A DNA stretch of 42,736 nucleotides from CAZPHU01 sp964419255 (GCA_964419255.1 CAYQOU010000035.1:1-42736); one strand, 5' to 3'; shown: positions 8,229 through 17,661, counted from the first letter of the stretch. Numbers and translations are program-made. The notes: a model not told the origin generated them from the letters alone.

Positions 8229-9985
8229 TAGGAGGCTCTCCTTTCCGCGAGCAGGCTCTCGAGCTGATTTTCCAGATTGTTGAACTGATCGTTTTGAAAT
8301 TCCTGATAGTTCATCTGCTTCAGCACGTTGATCATCTTCTTGAAATAGGTACCTACATTCTCGAAGCTGTCAAATGAGAAATCGGTATCACAGATGTTCA
8401 GCACCTTGTTTACCATATAGCGCTGACGACTCAGCGGAGTCGATGCATCGATTTTATCGAACGCATCCTGCTGCAGAATGATAAAGTCAATAACTTCAGA
8501 TTTGTTGAATGCGATATGGTAATCGATCGGTACACCGTCATCACCAAGAATGTTTATCTGATCCCGCGCCTCTTTACCGCGCAGCACGACATCCTTGAGA
8601 CGGTACACCTTATCGGCCCAGCCTTCTTCCATGATCTCTTCCAGATATTTCTGAACCTCATCATACTCCAGATACTTGGAATAGCTGTCGATAGGGTCGA
8701 TAGCCGGATAGCGCTTACTGTCGGCACGAGCCTGGGCAAGTGCATAGAAACAACGCGCGGCCTTCTTTGTGGACTCGGTCACCGGCTCCTTGAGGTTACC
8801 ACCCGCCGGACTCACCGTCCCCAGAAATGTCACCGAACCGTTACCACCGTTTTTCAGGTAGACAAAACCCGCCCGGGAATAGAAGTTTGCCACAATAGCG
8901 GGAAGATCCATGGGAAAGGCGTCGGGGCCCGGAAGTTCTTCCATACGGTTTGACATCTCACGAAGCGCCTGCGCCCAGCGTGAAGTCGAGTCGGCCAGAA
9001 GCAGCACCTTCAAACCCATCATGCGGTAGTATTCGGCGATGGTCATACCGGTGTAAACGGATGCTTCACGGGCCGCCACCGGCATGTTGGATGTATTACA
9101 TATGATAATCGTTCGTTCCATCAGCTTACGACCGGTGCGCGGATCTTCCAATTCGGGGAATTCCGTAAAGATTTCCACCACCTCGTTTGCACGCTCACCG
9201 CAGGCCACCACTATAATCAGGTCGGCATCGGCATTCTTGGAGATAGCATGCTGCAGAACTGTTTTACCCGCGCCGAAAGGCCCGGGGATGAATCCGGTAC
9301 CACCCTCGGTGATCGGATTGAGTGTATCGATTGTACGCACACCGGTTTCCATGATCTTAAACGGACGAGGCTTATGCTTGTATGCCCTCACCTCCACCTT
9401 CACCGGCCAGTTCATGGTCATGGTCAGCTCACGCTCGACGCCGTTTTTATCAACGATCACTGCTATGGTATCGGTCACCTTGTACTCGCCCTCACCGACA
9501 ATCGATTTGATGATCCCCGTTCCCTGATAGTCAAACGGGACCATTATCTTATGACCGATCCAGCCTTCCTGCACCTCACCGATCCAGTCGGCTGCGCTGA
9601 CCTCCTGGTCCTTGTTGACCAAAGGCTTGAAATACCATTTCTTCTCCTCATCCACAGACGGCGTATACTCGCCGCGTTTGAGGAAAACACCCGTCATGGC
9701 GTTCAGATCGTTTTGAAGACCATCATAGTTTCGAGAAAGCATGCCCGGCCCTAATGTCACCTCGAGCATCCTTCCGGTAAACTCAGCTTCACACCCGACG
9801 TACAGCCCGCGTGTACTCTCAAACACCTGTACGTATGCAAGCGCACCGGTTATCTTGATGACCTCTGCCATCAGCTTTACGCCTTCGAGATCGATATAGC
9901 AGATCTCGTTTTGCCCGACCGGACCGTCAACCTCGATAGTCACAAGGTTTGAGACGATACCGACAACTTTTCCCTTGGTGCTCAT
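8228..9985 (-). CDS. ntpA: V-type ATPase catalytic subunit A
   Basis: The ATP-hydrolysing subunit of V1, 585 residues, normal length. It shows the N-terminal barrel (1-70), the long non-homologous insert typical of A subunits (about 110-195), the Walker A motif GPFGAGKT at 235-242, a catalytic-site segment VVACGERANEV, and STSRWAQALREMSNR. A GGAGG motif lies 6 nt before the ATG. It is followed directly by subunit B and preceded by the DUF2764 gene, the order used by spirochaetes and chlamydiae. Confidence 0.97.
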   Translation of the reverse strand: MSTKGKVVGIVSNLVTIEVDGPVGQNEICYIDLEGVKLMAEVIKITGALAYVQVFESTRGLYVGCEAEFTGRMLEVTLGPGMLSRNYDGLQNDLNAMTGVFLKRGEYTPSVDEEKKWYFKPLVNKDQEVSAADWIGEVQEGWIGHKIMVPFDYQGTGIIKSIVGEGEYKVTDTIAVIVDKNGVERELTMTMNWPVKVEVRAYKHKPRPFKIMETGVRTIDTLNPITEGGTGFIPGPFGAGKTVLQHAISKNADADLIIVVACGERANEVVEIFTEFPELEDPRTGRKLMERTIIICNTSNMPVAAREASVYTGMTIAEYYRMMGLKVLLLADSTSRWAQALREMSNRMEELPGPDAFPMDLPAIVANFYSRAGFVYLKNGGNGSVTFLGTVSPAGGNLKEPVTESTKKAARCFYALAQARADSKRYPAIDPIDSYSKYLEYDEVQKYLEEIMEEGWADKVYRLKDVVLRGKEARDQINILGDDGVPIDYHIAFNKSEVIDFIILQQDAFDKIDASTPLSRQRYMVNKVLNICDTDFSFDSFENVGTYFKKMINVLKQMNYQEFQNDQFNNLENQLESLLAERRAS

Positions 9986-10000
9986 TCTATCCTCCAGGAA

Positions 10001-10840
10001 TTAAAACTCTTTCGACATTTGAAACCCGGCTTTCAGCTCCTTGATGAGCCGCTCCACCTTCTCTTTGCCGACATCCGAATCCAACTGCTGCCACCGTTCA
10101 ACCATTTCCACCTTTATGGAAAAGGCCAGAATGGTTTCCATGCGAAATCCGGTAAACGTAGTAAACTCATTGAGCTCATCCCACCGCAGCTGATCCAGAC
10201 TCTTCTCAAAATCCACCAGACCGACTTCACTCATTGCAATTACCCGCTCGATCCAGGGGAGCTGGGAAGAGAGGGAGAAGTCGGGTGCATTACTCTTAAG
10301 AATCGATTGTGCAGCCGTGTTCCGTGTTACAATAGCGGTAGACAGATCGCAGCTGTCTTCTTCCACACCGGTATCACGCATCTTCCTACAGTTTAACCCG
10401 GCCACGACATTGCGCAGATCACGTTCGAAGCTAAACCACTCCCGGACAAACTCATTGTTAACGCCTAAAACCCAGTCGTAGAACAACCAGCTAAGCTGGT
10501 CCAACGGGGTTAACCCGGGAAACAACTCCTTGCCCTCGTTATGAGCCTCCATAAAGACAGTCATATACTGCGGCATACGATCGGGAGAGCGGATTTCCTG
10601 CTCAAGCTCCTCGCGAGAGAAATTCCCTCGTTCATCAAACGACTCTGTATCCTTTTTTAGCAACGCTACAAGATTGCGATTGTCAATAGGATAGCGGATG
10701 TAGCGAAACAATTGGGCATCATCGGGATGAAGCTGTTCGCTTACCTCGTCGACAAACTCCACAAGACCTAGAGGCTTTTTGGTTCCATCGAGGATAAGAT
10801 CAGGCAGGCCGGAGACCAGATAATAATAATTACGAGCCAT
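10001..10840 (-). CDS. DUF2764-type V-ATPase operon protein (possible C-subunit equivalent)
   Basis: A 279-residue soluble protein beginning MARNYYYLVSGLPDL, which matches the DUF2764 family found between subunits E and A in bacterial V-ATPase operons of spirochaetes, chlamydiae and Bacteroidetes. It has no signal peptide or membrane segment and is mostly helical. The operon has no recognisable subunit C or F, so this protein may take the place of the C (socket) subunit at the base of the head; that is an inference from gene order. It starts 5 nt after the stop of subunit E, and its ribosome site (GGTGAG) lies inside the end of that gene. Confidence 0.8.
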   Translation of the reverse strand: MARNYYYLVSGLPDLILDGTKKPLGLVEFVDEVSEQLHPDDAQLFRYIRYPIDNRNLVALLKKDTESFDERGNFSREELEQEIRSPDRMPQYMTVFMEAHNEGKELFPGLTPLDQLSWLFYDWVLGVNNEFVREWFSFERDLRNVVAGLNCRKMRDTGVEEDSCDLSTAIVTRNTAAQSILKSNAPDFSLSSQLPWIERVIAMSEVGLVDFEKSLDQLRWDELNEFTTFTGFRMETILAFSIKVEMVERWQQLDSDVGKEKVERLIKELKAGFQMSKEF

Positions 10841-10845
10841 AAGAC

Positions 10846-11460
10846 TTACTCACCAAACAAGAAGGCACGTGTTCCAGGTCTCAGATACTCTTTGATAAAT
10901 TCACTAAAATCTTCATCTGTCAGGCTGATTTTGTACCCGCCATCCTTGGGGCCAATTTGAAAACCACCCTTAATATTCCGTGAAAAACTCAGCTCGGCTC
11001 CATCCTTAAGAACTTTCTGCAGAGTCCCCTTCACCGTCTTTTCAAGCTCGGCACGGCGAGTTTCGGGAAGAATAATCTCCAGTGACGGAGTCTGCCCGCT
11101 TTGAGTCTGCCAGTTCTGAACGATGGTAACAAGAAGGTCTTTGACAACCGCAGGATCATCGAGTGTCTTGGAGATGTTTTCATCGACACTCTTTGCGGTG
11201 AGCAGGTTGAGGATCTGCTGTTTGATAGAGCTGATTGCCTGCTGGCCCGAAAGTTTGATTTCCGAGTCCACATTGCGTTTTTTCTCTTCTGCCTGAGCAT
11301 TGGCATCGGCGATGATACTTTCCGCTTCCTTCTTGGCATCGGCCACTATCTTGTCAGCTTTCTCCTGCGCCCCTGCGACGATTTTTTTGGCCTCGCCTTC
11401 GCCCTTCTCTACACCTTCCTGATACAACTTTTCAGTCAGTTCAGCGATTTTTTGGTCCAT
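10846..11460 (-). CDS. ntpE: V-type ATPase subunit E (peripheral stalk)
   Basis: The peripheral stalk subunit that holds the head against rotation, about 204 residues. Residues about 10-80 are an Ala/Lys/Glu-rich coiled coil (EGEAKKIVAGAQEKADKIV, ADAKKEAESIIADA). The C-terminal globular domain ends in SEFIKEYLRPGTRAFLFGE, typical of the family. I chose the ATG at 11460, with GGGAG about 8 nt upstream, over a TTG 21 nt earlier that lies before that ribosome site. It is the first gene of the operon; subunit K is the last. Confidence 0.92.
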   Translation of the reverse strand: MDQKIAELTEKLYQEGVEKGEGEAKKIVAGAQEKADKIVADAKKEAESIIADANAQAEEKKRNVDSEIKLSGQQAISSIKQQILNLLTAKSVDENISKTLDDPAVVKDLLVTIVQNWQTQSGQTPSLEIILPETRRAELEKTVKGTLQKVLKDGAELSFSRNIKGGFQIGPKDGGYKISLTDEDFSEFIKEYLRPGTRAFLFGE

Positions 11461-11882
11461 GGAGAGTCTCCCGCTAGACAATTAGACAAATGATAACGCG
11501 CAGTTTCCGGCGCCCATTACTAGAATTTAACTTGGAAATATAATAACTGCAGACGATGCCGCAAAGAAAAGATTCAGTTTGCAGCAAAAAAACCGCAGCA
11601 CCAAAAAAAGACAGTGTGGATTTGGGTGACGCGACGCATGAGCCTGTCTATATGCACCTTTTGGAACTTAAAAGGGGTTGAAAACAAGCCCGGATTCTTA
11701 ACCCGCGGGTTGAAGAACTTCTATTAGTGTACTGTGCCGGCTCTGAGGTTCAGGATGCAATCATTTTCTGAAGCTGCTGCGGGTAACTTTTTTTGTGTAA
11801 CAATGATACAATAGCTTTTCACCAAACATTATCCACCTGTCAACGCTACAGCTTCGCTTGCCGGAAAACCCCTTTTTCGATT
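11461..11882. other. V-ATPase promoter region with a palindrome
   Basis: A gene-free gap between the end of cheR and the V-ATPase operon. A 12-bp perfect palindrome AACCCGCGGGTT at 11700-11711 is extended by TTCTT/AAGAA arms to 11695-11717. It has no T-tract and could be an operator or the end of the cheR transcript. A possible sigma-70 promoter for the V-ATPase operon reads TTGCGG (11564-11559) and TATATT (11542-11537) on the minus strand, 16 nt apart, about 77 nt before the ntpE start. The promoter call is weak. Confidence 0.4.
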
Positions 11883-12725
11883 TCACCCGGCTTTTACCTG
11901 ATAATACAAGGCCGAATCAGAGCGCAACATCGCATACTCACTCGAATAGGAAATCATCGACTCGGAGGCACCCAGAAACAAAAACCCCTCCGGGCGCAAC
12001 CGCTGAGCTATTTTTGAAAGTACATCCCGCTTGAAACCTTCAGAAAAGTATATCAACACATTTCGACAGAAAACGATATCCACATGACCCAGCCCGGTGA
12101 AATTCTCCTGTAAATTCAACTTCCTGAAGGCAACCATTCTCTTTATCTCATCTTTTATAACCCACATCTTACCATCTTCTTGGAAATAACGGTTCCTGAT
12201 CTGCTCATCAAGACCGCGCGCCATCGCAATCTGATCATACCGCCCATTCTGCGCGTGTAAAAGGACCGTCGGTGAAATATCGGTTGCGATGATTTCCACC
12301 CACGAGGGATTAAATCCCGGATTTACACGGGCGTATTCGTGTGCACTCATGGCAATGGAATATGGCTCCTGGCCGGTCGAGCTTGCCGCAGACCAGATCC
12401 TAACTTTTGATTGCCTGCCCGATTTGATTTGATCGTGAAAATGCCTGAACAGTTGCTTCTCAAGGACCAGATAGGGTGAGCGATCACGAAACCACAGCGT
12501 CTCGTTGGTGGTCATGGCATCGATTATTCTATCACGCAATCGGTTCGTTCCATCTGCGCGGGTCTTCTGATAAAATTCCGAAAAGCTGCGACACCCGCTC
12601 TCTTGCACAAGCGATGCAAGTCGGGTTTCCACCAGGTACTGCTTGTCCTGTCCAAGACTGATTCCGCAGTGCTGCTCTATATAATCGCGCATTAACCTGA
12701 ACTCATTCGAATCTATTTTATTCAT
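11883..12725 (-). CDS. cheR: CheR chemoreceptor glutamate methyltransferase
   Basis: Transfers methyl groups from S-adenosylmethionine to receptor glutamates for adaptation. It has 280 residues, full length. The N-terminal helical domain (about 1-85) includes MTTNETLWFRD. The SAM-binding fold follows with IWSAASSTGQEPYSIAM, IIATDISPTVL and FCRNVLIYF, all standard CheR motifs. It is the last gene of cheA-cheW-cheB-cheR and is separated from cheB by 284 nt containing two repeat elements, one of which (12744-12783) sits in its 5' leader. AAGGTGG lies upstream of the ATG. Confidence 0.95.
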   Translation of the reverse strand: MNKIDSNEFRLMRDYIEQHCGISLGQDKQYLVETRLASLVQESGCRSFSEFYQKTRADGTNRLRDRIIDAMTTNETLWFRDRSPYLVLEKQLFRHFHDQIKSGRQSKVRIWSAASSTGQEPYSIAMSAHEYARVNPGFNPSWVEIIATDISPTVLLHAQNGRYDQIAMARGLDEQIRNRYFQEDGKMWVIKDEIKRMVAFRKLNLQENFTGLGHVDIVFCRNVLIYFSEGFKRDVLSKIAQRLRPEGFLFLGASESMISYSSEYAMLRSDSALYYQVKAG

Positions 12726-12743
12726 ATTTTTTTGTTACCACCT

Positions 12744-12783
12744 TAAGTCCGGCAGAACCGGAGAATCAAGGATCAAGGAACCA
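12744..12783. repeat. CCGG stem-loop repeat, copy A
   Basis: The core is TCCGG-CAGAA-CCGGA (12748-12762) followed by GAATCAAGGATCAAGG. It is one of three copies in the window (also 24096-24139 and 34375-34420), all in the same orientation and all upstream of a minus-strand gene. Here it lies in the leader of cheR, about 20 nt before the start. Confidence 0.6.
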
Positions 12784-12898
12784 GCAAAACATTATCGCCA
12801 GTACAAAAAAGCGTACTTTTTTCACACCAAGAATCTACCCATTACCGGTTACCTGTACGCAAACCCGTTATTCGCCTCATTCCCACATGTTCCAGGAT

Positions 12899-12938
12899 CT
12901 GAATTGTGTGATCTTTCGTGGCGATTCGCACAATTCAG
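12899..12938. repeat. Palindromic intergenic repeat, copy 1
   Basis: Perfect 10-bp arms CTGAATTGTG and CACAATTCAG enclose an interior that reads, on the minus strand, CGAATCGCCACGAAAGATCA. It aligns with the copy at 28481-28521 at about 32 of 41 positions and shares the core with the copies at 19269, 19441 and 20473. It lies about 70 nt downstream of the cheB stop. No T-tract is present. Confidence 0.65.
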
Positions 12939-13009
12939 GGAAAAAATAGAGAGCGGCAGTGTGCGTATGCCCGGGGTTGATTTTTGCGGCTTTGGTAAAC
13001 AACTTTGTT

Positions 13010-14101
13010 TTACAAAGGACTGCATCTTAATTTCATGCACATCTCTTTGGCAATGTGCTCGAGGGAAAGGCTTTTATCCGATAACCCTGCTTCATCAACG
13101 GCTCTGGGCATTCCGTATACCACACAGCTTTTCTCATCCTGCGTAAGGCAAAGGCAGCCTTTTCTTTTCAGTGTACGTACCCCATTGAGCCCGTCGGAGC
13201 CCATCCCCGTCAATACCGCCGCGAGAATACCTCTTCCGCCGTACACGGATGCCACCGACCGAAAAAGCACATCAACAGACGGACGGCAACTGTTTTCGGG
13301 AGGCCCGTCATTGAGTCCGATATAGACGGTACCGTTTTTCTCACGCACGACCATGTGTTTTCCCCCCGGCGCGATATATACACATCCCGGTTTCACAACC
13401 TGCTGTTCCTCGGCTTCCATAACCTGGAGGGAAGATTTTCTGTTTAAACTTTCTGCCAGACTTCTGGTAAACGTCGGTGGCATATGCTGAACTAAAAGAA
13501 CCGGCACGGGCAGAGACGCAGGCAAAAGCGGGATCAGTTTCTTCAACGCTTCAGGCCCGCCGGTGGATACTCCTATTACCACAACAGAGAACAAGTCGGG
13601 CACCGCAGGGTTTTTCACCATTGCCGCCGACGAATCGGCGGGCGGTGAAGCTTTCACTCGGCCGGTCTGCTTCACCGACGGATGTGTACTGCGAATACGA
13701 GATTGTACAAGCCTAAACACCGGGGTCAAATCGTTTACCATACGTTCGATGTTTGCCTGAAAATCGTTTCCCTCCGGTTTACGCACAAAATCAACCGCCC
13801 CCAACTCCAGTGCCGCAATGGTTGTCCTGGCACTTCTACTGTTTATCCCGCTTATTATCACCACCAGGGTTTGTGGATGCTTTTGCCTTATCAGCTTGAG
13901 TGTCTCCACACCATCCATATCGGGCATATGCAGATCCAGCAGCACCAGATCAACCGGCGATTGGGCCATCTTACGCAATGCAATCGACCCGGAAGCGGCG
14001 GTGCCGGCGTTTTCGATGTATGGAAATTTACTTACCACCTCAGCAAGTATCTTCCGGTAAATAACGGTGTCATCTACCAACAAAGTACGAATTGTATTCA
14101 T
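13010..14101 (-). CDS. cheB: CheB receptor methylesterase with receiver domain
   Basis: Removes methyl groups from (and deamidates) chemoreceptors when phosphorylated by CheA. It has 363 residues. The receiver domain (1-120) has the phospho-acceptor D56 in LVLLDLHMPDMDG, an acidic pair at D10/D11 and K108 in VRKPEG. A Pro/Ser-rich linker spans about 130-165. The C-terminal esterase carries the triad S179 (GVSTGGPEAL), H206 (VQHMPPTFT) and D303 (GMGSDGLNG). All catalytic residues are present. It begins 10 nt after cheW. Confidence 0.96.
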   Translation of the reverse strand: MNTIRTLLVDDTVIYRKILAEVVSKFPYIENAGTAASGSIALRKMAQSPVDLVLLDLHMPDMDGVETLKLIRQKHPQTLVVIISGINSRSARTTIAALELGAVDFVRKPEGNDFQANIERMVNDLTPVFRLVQSRIRSTHPSVKQTGRVKASPPADSSAAMVKNPAVPDLFSVVVIGVSTGGPEALKKLIPLLPASLPVPVLLVQHMPPTFTRSLAESLNRKSSLQVMEAEEQQVVKPGCVYIAPGGKHMVVREKNGTVYIGLNDGPPENSCRPSVDVLFRSVASVYGGRGILAAVLTGMGSDGLNGVRTLKRKGCLCLTQDEKSCVVYGMPRAVDEAGLSDKSLSLEHIAKEMCMKLRCSPL

Positions 14102-14111
14102 GTGTTTGGAT

Positions 14112-14582
14112 TCAGGTAATTGCCAACATTTCTTTAGTTTTCAACAGCACCAGCAGACTATTTTCCATTTTAACTACACCGGAAAGGAATTTACCATCCA
14201 CGGCTCCGACATTCGCGGGTGGAGCCTCAATTTCCTTTTCGTCTATAACAACCATGTCCCCGATACGATCAACGAGCAATCCCACGATTTCATCTGCCGT
14301 GGTAGACCGACTCCCATTCTCTTTTTGCACATCCGGTAATTCCGCGTTTGTTTTCAACACCACACAGCGGGAGCCTTCGGTGATATTTCTTTTCCCAAGC
14401 CCCAGCCGGACACCCAAATCCAATACGGTCACGATTTGGCCACGCAGATTGAGCAACCCGACAACATACTCTGATGAGCGATCCACGAATGTAAAATCCA
14501 GATTGCGATTTATCTCTCTTACAAGCAGTACATCCAGGCCAAAAAGGTTTTCGCCTATGTAAAAGGTGGCAAATTGCTGCAT
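14112..14582 (-). CDS. cheW: CheW coupling protein
   Basis: The scaffold protein that links chemoreceptors to CheA. It has 156 residues with the SH3-like CheW fold: FATFYIGENLFGLDVLLVREINR, YVVGLLNLRGQIVTVLDLGVRLGL, and a C-terminal SGVVKMENSLLVLLKTKEML. It lies between cheA and cheB with gaps of 14 and 10 nt, so it is co-transcribed and probably translated with them. No chemoreceptor gene lies in the window, so the receptors are encoded elsewhere. Confidence 0.94.
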   Translation of the reverse strand: MQQFATFYIGENLFGLDVLLVREINRNLDFTFVDRSSEYVVGLLNLRGQIVTVLDLGVRLGLGKRNITEGSRCVVLKTNAELPDVQKENGSRSTTADEIVGLLVDRIGDMVVIDEKEIEAPPANVGAVDGKFLSGVVKMENSLLVLLKTKEMLAIT

Positions 14583-14596
14583 TTTTCTATCTCCTC

Positions 14597-17380
14597 TCAG
14601 GCGGCTGATTCATCGAACAGCTCCGGTTCCACAGCCTTCAACAGACTCTTTAAATCAATGACAACAGTCAGCTTCTTGCGAATGATAGCAGAGCCCATTA
14701 CGCCGACACCGCGAATGCTTTTGCTATCCAACACCAATTCGGTTTGCACGATATCCTCCACTCGTGAGGCCAAAATCCCCAGAGGGTGAACGACATTTTT
14801 TGGCACGATAATAAACATGTTTTCACCCTCCACATGGGGAGGCTGTACCGGCAAATAATCGCTGAGATTGAACACCTGCAGTGTCGAATGTTCATACTTT
14901 ACAAACTGCCTGTTTCCGACATTCTCGATTTCTCCCACCTTCCTTTTTTCAATCCTGGCGACTGAATCAAGGTGTATGGCAAAGTTCTGCTCATCTCCAG
15001 TGCGGAAAAGTAACAGATTGTGCATGACTTTAGCATCTTCCATCTGAGCACGCTTTTTCTCCTCGTTTATCTCCTTTTCAAGTTCATTAAATCGGAGCTC
15101 CGAAACATTTGCTATGCCATTGGGGTCCAGGATCATGGCTATTTTACCGTCTCCCATGATCGTTGTCCCGGAGTATGCCTGACAACCTTTCAGATACATG
15201 GAAAGAGGTTTTACCACGATCTCCTCACTGTCAAGAACATCCTCGACAACCAGACCATAAAAATTGTTTTCTACTCTTAATACGACAACCTTTACGGCAT
15301 TTTGCACATTCTCGCGCCGGTCTCTTTTACCCGTGCGACGATCCGCGTACTCCGCCTCACCCACGCTTCCCTCTCCTCCACCGACACCTCTCCGGTCAGA
15401 CCACCGTTTGCGCCGGTCAATCATTCTTTCACCGGTTTTGGGGTGAATAAAAGTCGGCTCGATTCCCAAAACCTCTTCCAGGTTCACAAGAGGGAGAAGT
15501 TTTCCACGCAAACGCAACACCTCACATCCCTGAACCCTCTCGATTTTACTGGTGACATCCTGTCCCCTGATCCGCACGATCTCCTCCAGACTCACCTGCG
15601 GCAGCGCAAAACGCCTGCCCCCCGTGGTAACGATTAAGGAAGGAATAATGGCAAGTGTCAAGGGGAGCTTGAGCACCATGCGCGTCCCCTTCTCCGGTTC
15701 AGAATCCAGCTCGACGGTTCCTCCCAAACGCTCGATGTTGGTTTTGACAACATCCATGCCTACACCACGACCCGAAATATCGCTGATCGTAGCGGCGGTT
15801 GAGAAACCCGGAGCAAATATCAGATACTGCAGTTCGCGATTACTCATGGACGCTGCGGCATCCTCGGTGATAATACCTCTTTCCAGAGCCTTTTCCTTCA
15901 CGATCTCCGCATCGATTCCCTTTCCATCATCACGAATCTCAATGTTAACTTTTCCACCCTCATGGAAAGCACGAAGCAATACCGAACCCTGCTGCGCTTT
16001 GCCCGCCCTCTGGCGCTTTTCAGGAGATTCGATCCCATGATCGACGCAGTTTCGAATCAGATGCGTCAAGGGGTCGGAGAGAACCTCTATTATTGACTTG
16101 TCCAGCTCCACATCCTGACCAACCATGGTGAGATTGACATCCTTTTGAAGCTTTTTCGACAAATCCCTAATAACACGGGGGAATTTGCTGAAAACTACCG
16201 AAATCGGTTGCATACGGGTTTGCATGATACTCTCCTGAATCGCGCTGGTCACCCGATCCATATCCTGCACAATATTATTCAGCCCCTGGATATCCATAAA
16301 CCGAAACTGCAGCGCCTCACGAATAGTTTTCTGGGCAAAGTCTCTGCGTTCCTGACATTGATCACTTTCGACTCCCTGCCCCAGTACCTCCATTATCTTG
16401 CGCATAACTATATCGGCTTCCGGTGTATCGCCGAAACGATTCGATAGCTGCTGCATCATCTGATTGCGACTCAGCACCAACTCGCCCGCCAGATTCATCA
16501 ATGAATTAAGCAGACCGATTCGAACCCGAAGAGACTCTTCACTCCCGGCGCTCTCCTTTCGCTTTTTCTCCGGCTTGTTTACCTGAGCAGATTTTTCGCC
16601 CTCCGAAGGCTGCATCTTACCTAACAAAGTCCTGTCGATATGATGGATATTTGCTCTATCAAGCGAAATACCCGTCTCGATTAAATCAGGCTCCAGAACC
16701 GTAGCAAACAGCAGATGGAACTTCTCTGCAGCATCCGGGTCCTCCCGAATTCGATTAAATTCCTCCACCGGTGGCACAATATCGAGTATCTCTCCAAAAC
16801 GTCGCCAGGAATCCAGATAATCGGCTGGTGTCTGGTTCTGGTCAATGCAGTCGGAAACCGCATCCAAATCTATCTCATAGAGGTGTCGTCCATCCCTAAC
16901 CGCATCCAATGCTGCCTGCCGGGTTATGTCGGGATGTCGACGGGCAACCGCCTCCCACGAATATTGCATCTTTTCCTTACCCCGACCACGCTCATTTTCA
17001 CTCAAAAACGGGAAAAGTTTCTGCAACTCCTGACTGATATCGGTGTCCGTGGCATTATCGATATCATCAAGAAGCACCCGAAGCTTATCGATTCCCATAA
17101 ACAGAGCATCAATACACGCAGAGTCTACCTCCAACTCTTTTTCCCGCACGCGGGAAAGGATGTTTTCCATCGCATGCGATAGGTTGGTGATTGTCTCAAT
17201 ACCGAAAAAACCAAAGCCGCCCTTTATGCTGTGAACGGCTCGAAAGATTCTATTTATAAGCTCACCATCAGCCTCCGTAGGATTCTGCTCCAAGGTAAGA
17301 AGGTCCGGCTCGATATGCGATAAATGCTCCCGGCTCTCCGTCACCAGCTCACTAAGCATCTCTCTATCCTGTTGACTCAT
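14597..17380 (-). CDS. cheA: CheA sensor histidine kinase with two CheW-like domains
   Basis: The central kinase of the chemosensory pathway, 927 residues, longer than the roughly 650 of enteric CheA. The Hpt domain (1-125) has the phosphorylated H50 in RAVHSIKGG. A P2-like segment lies at about 135-255 and a dimerisation domain at about 285-400. The HATPase has the N-box HLIRNCVDHGIE, DDGKGID and GRGVGMDVV. A first CheW-like domain follows, interrupted by an Arg/Asp-rich insert of about 55 residues (RRKRWSDRRG to KRDRRE), then a second CheW-like domain at about 775-920. AGGAGG precedes the ATG. It is the first gene of the operon. The extra CheW domain may bind a second receptor or array partner. 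Confidence 0.95.
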   Translation of the reverse strand: MSQQDREMLSELVTESREHLSHIEPDLLTLEQNPTEADGELINRIFRAVHSIKGGFGFFGIETITNLSHAMENILSRVREKELEVDSACIDALFMGIDKLRVLLDDIDNATDTDISQELQKLFPFLSENERGRGKEKMQYSWEAVARRHPDITRQAALDAVRDGRHLYEIDLDAVSDCIDQNQTPADYLDSWRRFGEILDIVPPVEEFNRIREDPDAAEKFHLLFATVLEPDLIETGISLDRANIHHIDRTLLGKMQPSEGEKSAQVNKPEKKRKESAGSEESLRVRIGLLNSLMNLAGELVLSRNQMMQQLSNRFGDTPEADIVMRKIMEVLGQGVESDQCQERRDFAQKTIREALQFRFMDIQGLNNIVQDMDRVTSAIQESIMQTRMQPISVVFSKFPRVIRDLSKKLQKDVNLTMVGQDVELDKSIIEVLSDPLTHLIRNCVDHGIESPEKRQRAGKAQQGSVLLRAFHEGGKVNIEIRDDGKGIDAEIVKEKALERGIITEDAAASMSNRELQYLIFAPGFSTAATISDISGRGVGMDVVKTNIERLGGTVELDSEPEKGTRMVLKLPLTLAIIPSLIVTTGGRRFALPQVSLEEIVRIRGQDVTSKIERVQGCEVLRLRGKLLPLVNLEEVLGIEPTFIHPKTGERMIDRRKRWSDRRGVGGGEGSVGEAEYADRRTGKRDRRENVQNAVKVVVLRVENNFYGLVVEDVLDSEEIVVKPLSMYLKGCQAYSGTTIMGDGKIAMILDPNGIANVSELRFNELEKEINEEKKRAQMEDAKVMHNLLLFRTGDEQNFAIHLDSVARIEKRKVGEIENVGNRQFVKYEHSTLQVFNLSDYLPVQPPHVEGENMFIIVPKNVVHPLGILASRVEDIVQTELVLDSKSIRGVGVMGSAIIRKKLTVVIDLKSLLKAVEPELFDESAA

Positions 17381-17638
17381 GTAGGGTGCCTCCTAATGTT
17401 TTCTCCAGAATTGACATAGTTTGTTTTACCATCGGCAGAATAGACCGACTTACGGCAAATCAAACGTTCAACAATTCATTCTACTATCGCCCTGAGGTTA
17501 TGGCAATCTTTTTTTGGCAAACCGGTAGCAGGTTAAGAATTCGAGGTGAGAAAGAAAAATGCCCCTGAGGTTTCGGTGCTTTTAAGGAAGAAATGACCAG
17601 GTGTGGTTTTGAAAAATTTCAGAAGAAAAAAAATCCAT
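17381..17638. other. cheA upstream region
   Basis: A gap of about 300 nt between cheA and pyk with no gene I can support. It must hold the che operon promoter on the minus strand. Apart from the strong cheA ribosome site (AGGAGG near 17390), no promoter element here is convincing. Confidence 0.35.
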
Positions 17639-17661
17639 CTACCCTATCTAAAACGGTAGTG
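17639..17661 (-). terminator. Possible weak terminator after pyk
   Basis: CTACC and GGTAG arms lie about 11 nt apart, followed on the minus strand by ATGGA and then TTTTTTTT. The stem is only 5 bp, so efficiency would be low. It lies about 25 nt past the pyk stop. Confidence 0.35.

Noticed and set aside
9084..9527. 147-codon plus-strand open frame inside the V-ATPase subunit A gene
   Set aside because: It is antisense to a clearly recognised gene with an unbroken frame; similar long antisense frames lie opposite all V-ATPase, che and pyk genes and none shows family motifs or a good ribosome site.
17420..17460. Flagellar sigma-28-type promoter before cheA (TAAG and GCCGATGG on the minus strand)
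   Set aside because: The spacing is about 8 nt instead of 11 and the -35 is poor, so the match is not supportable.
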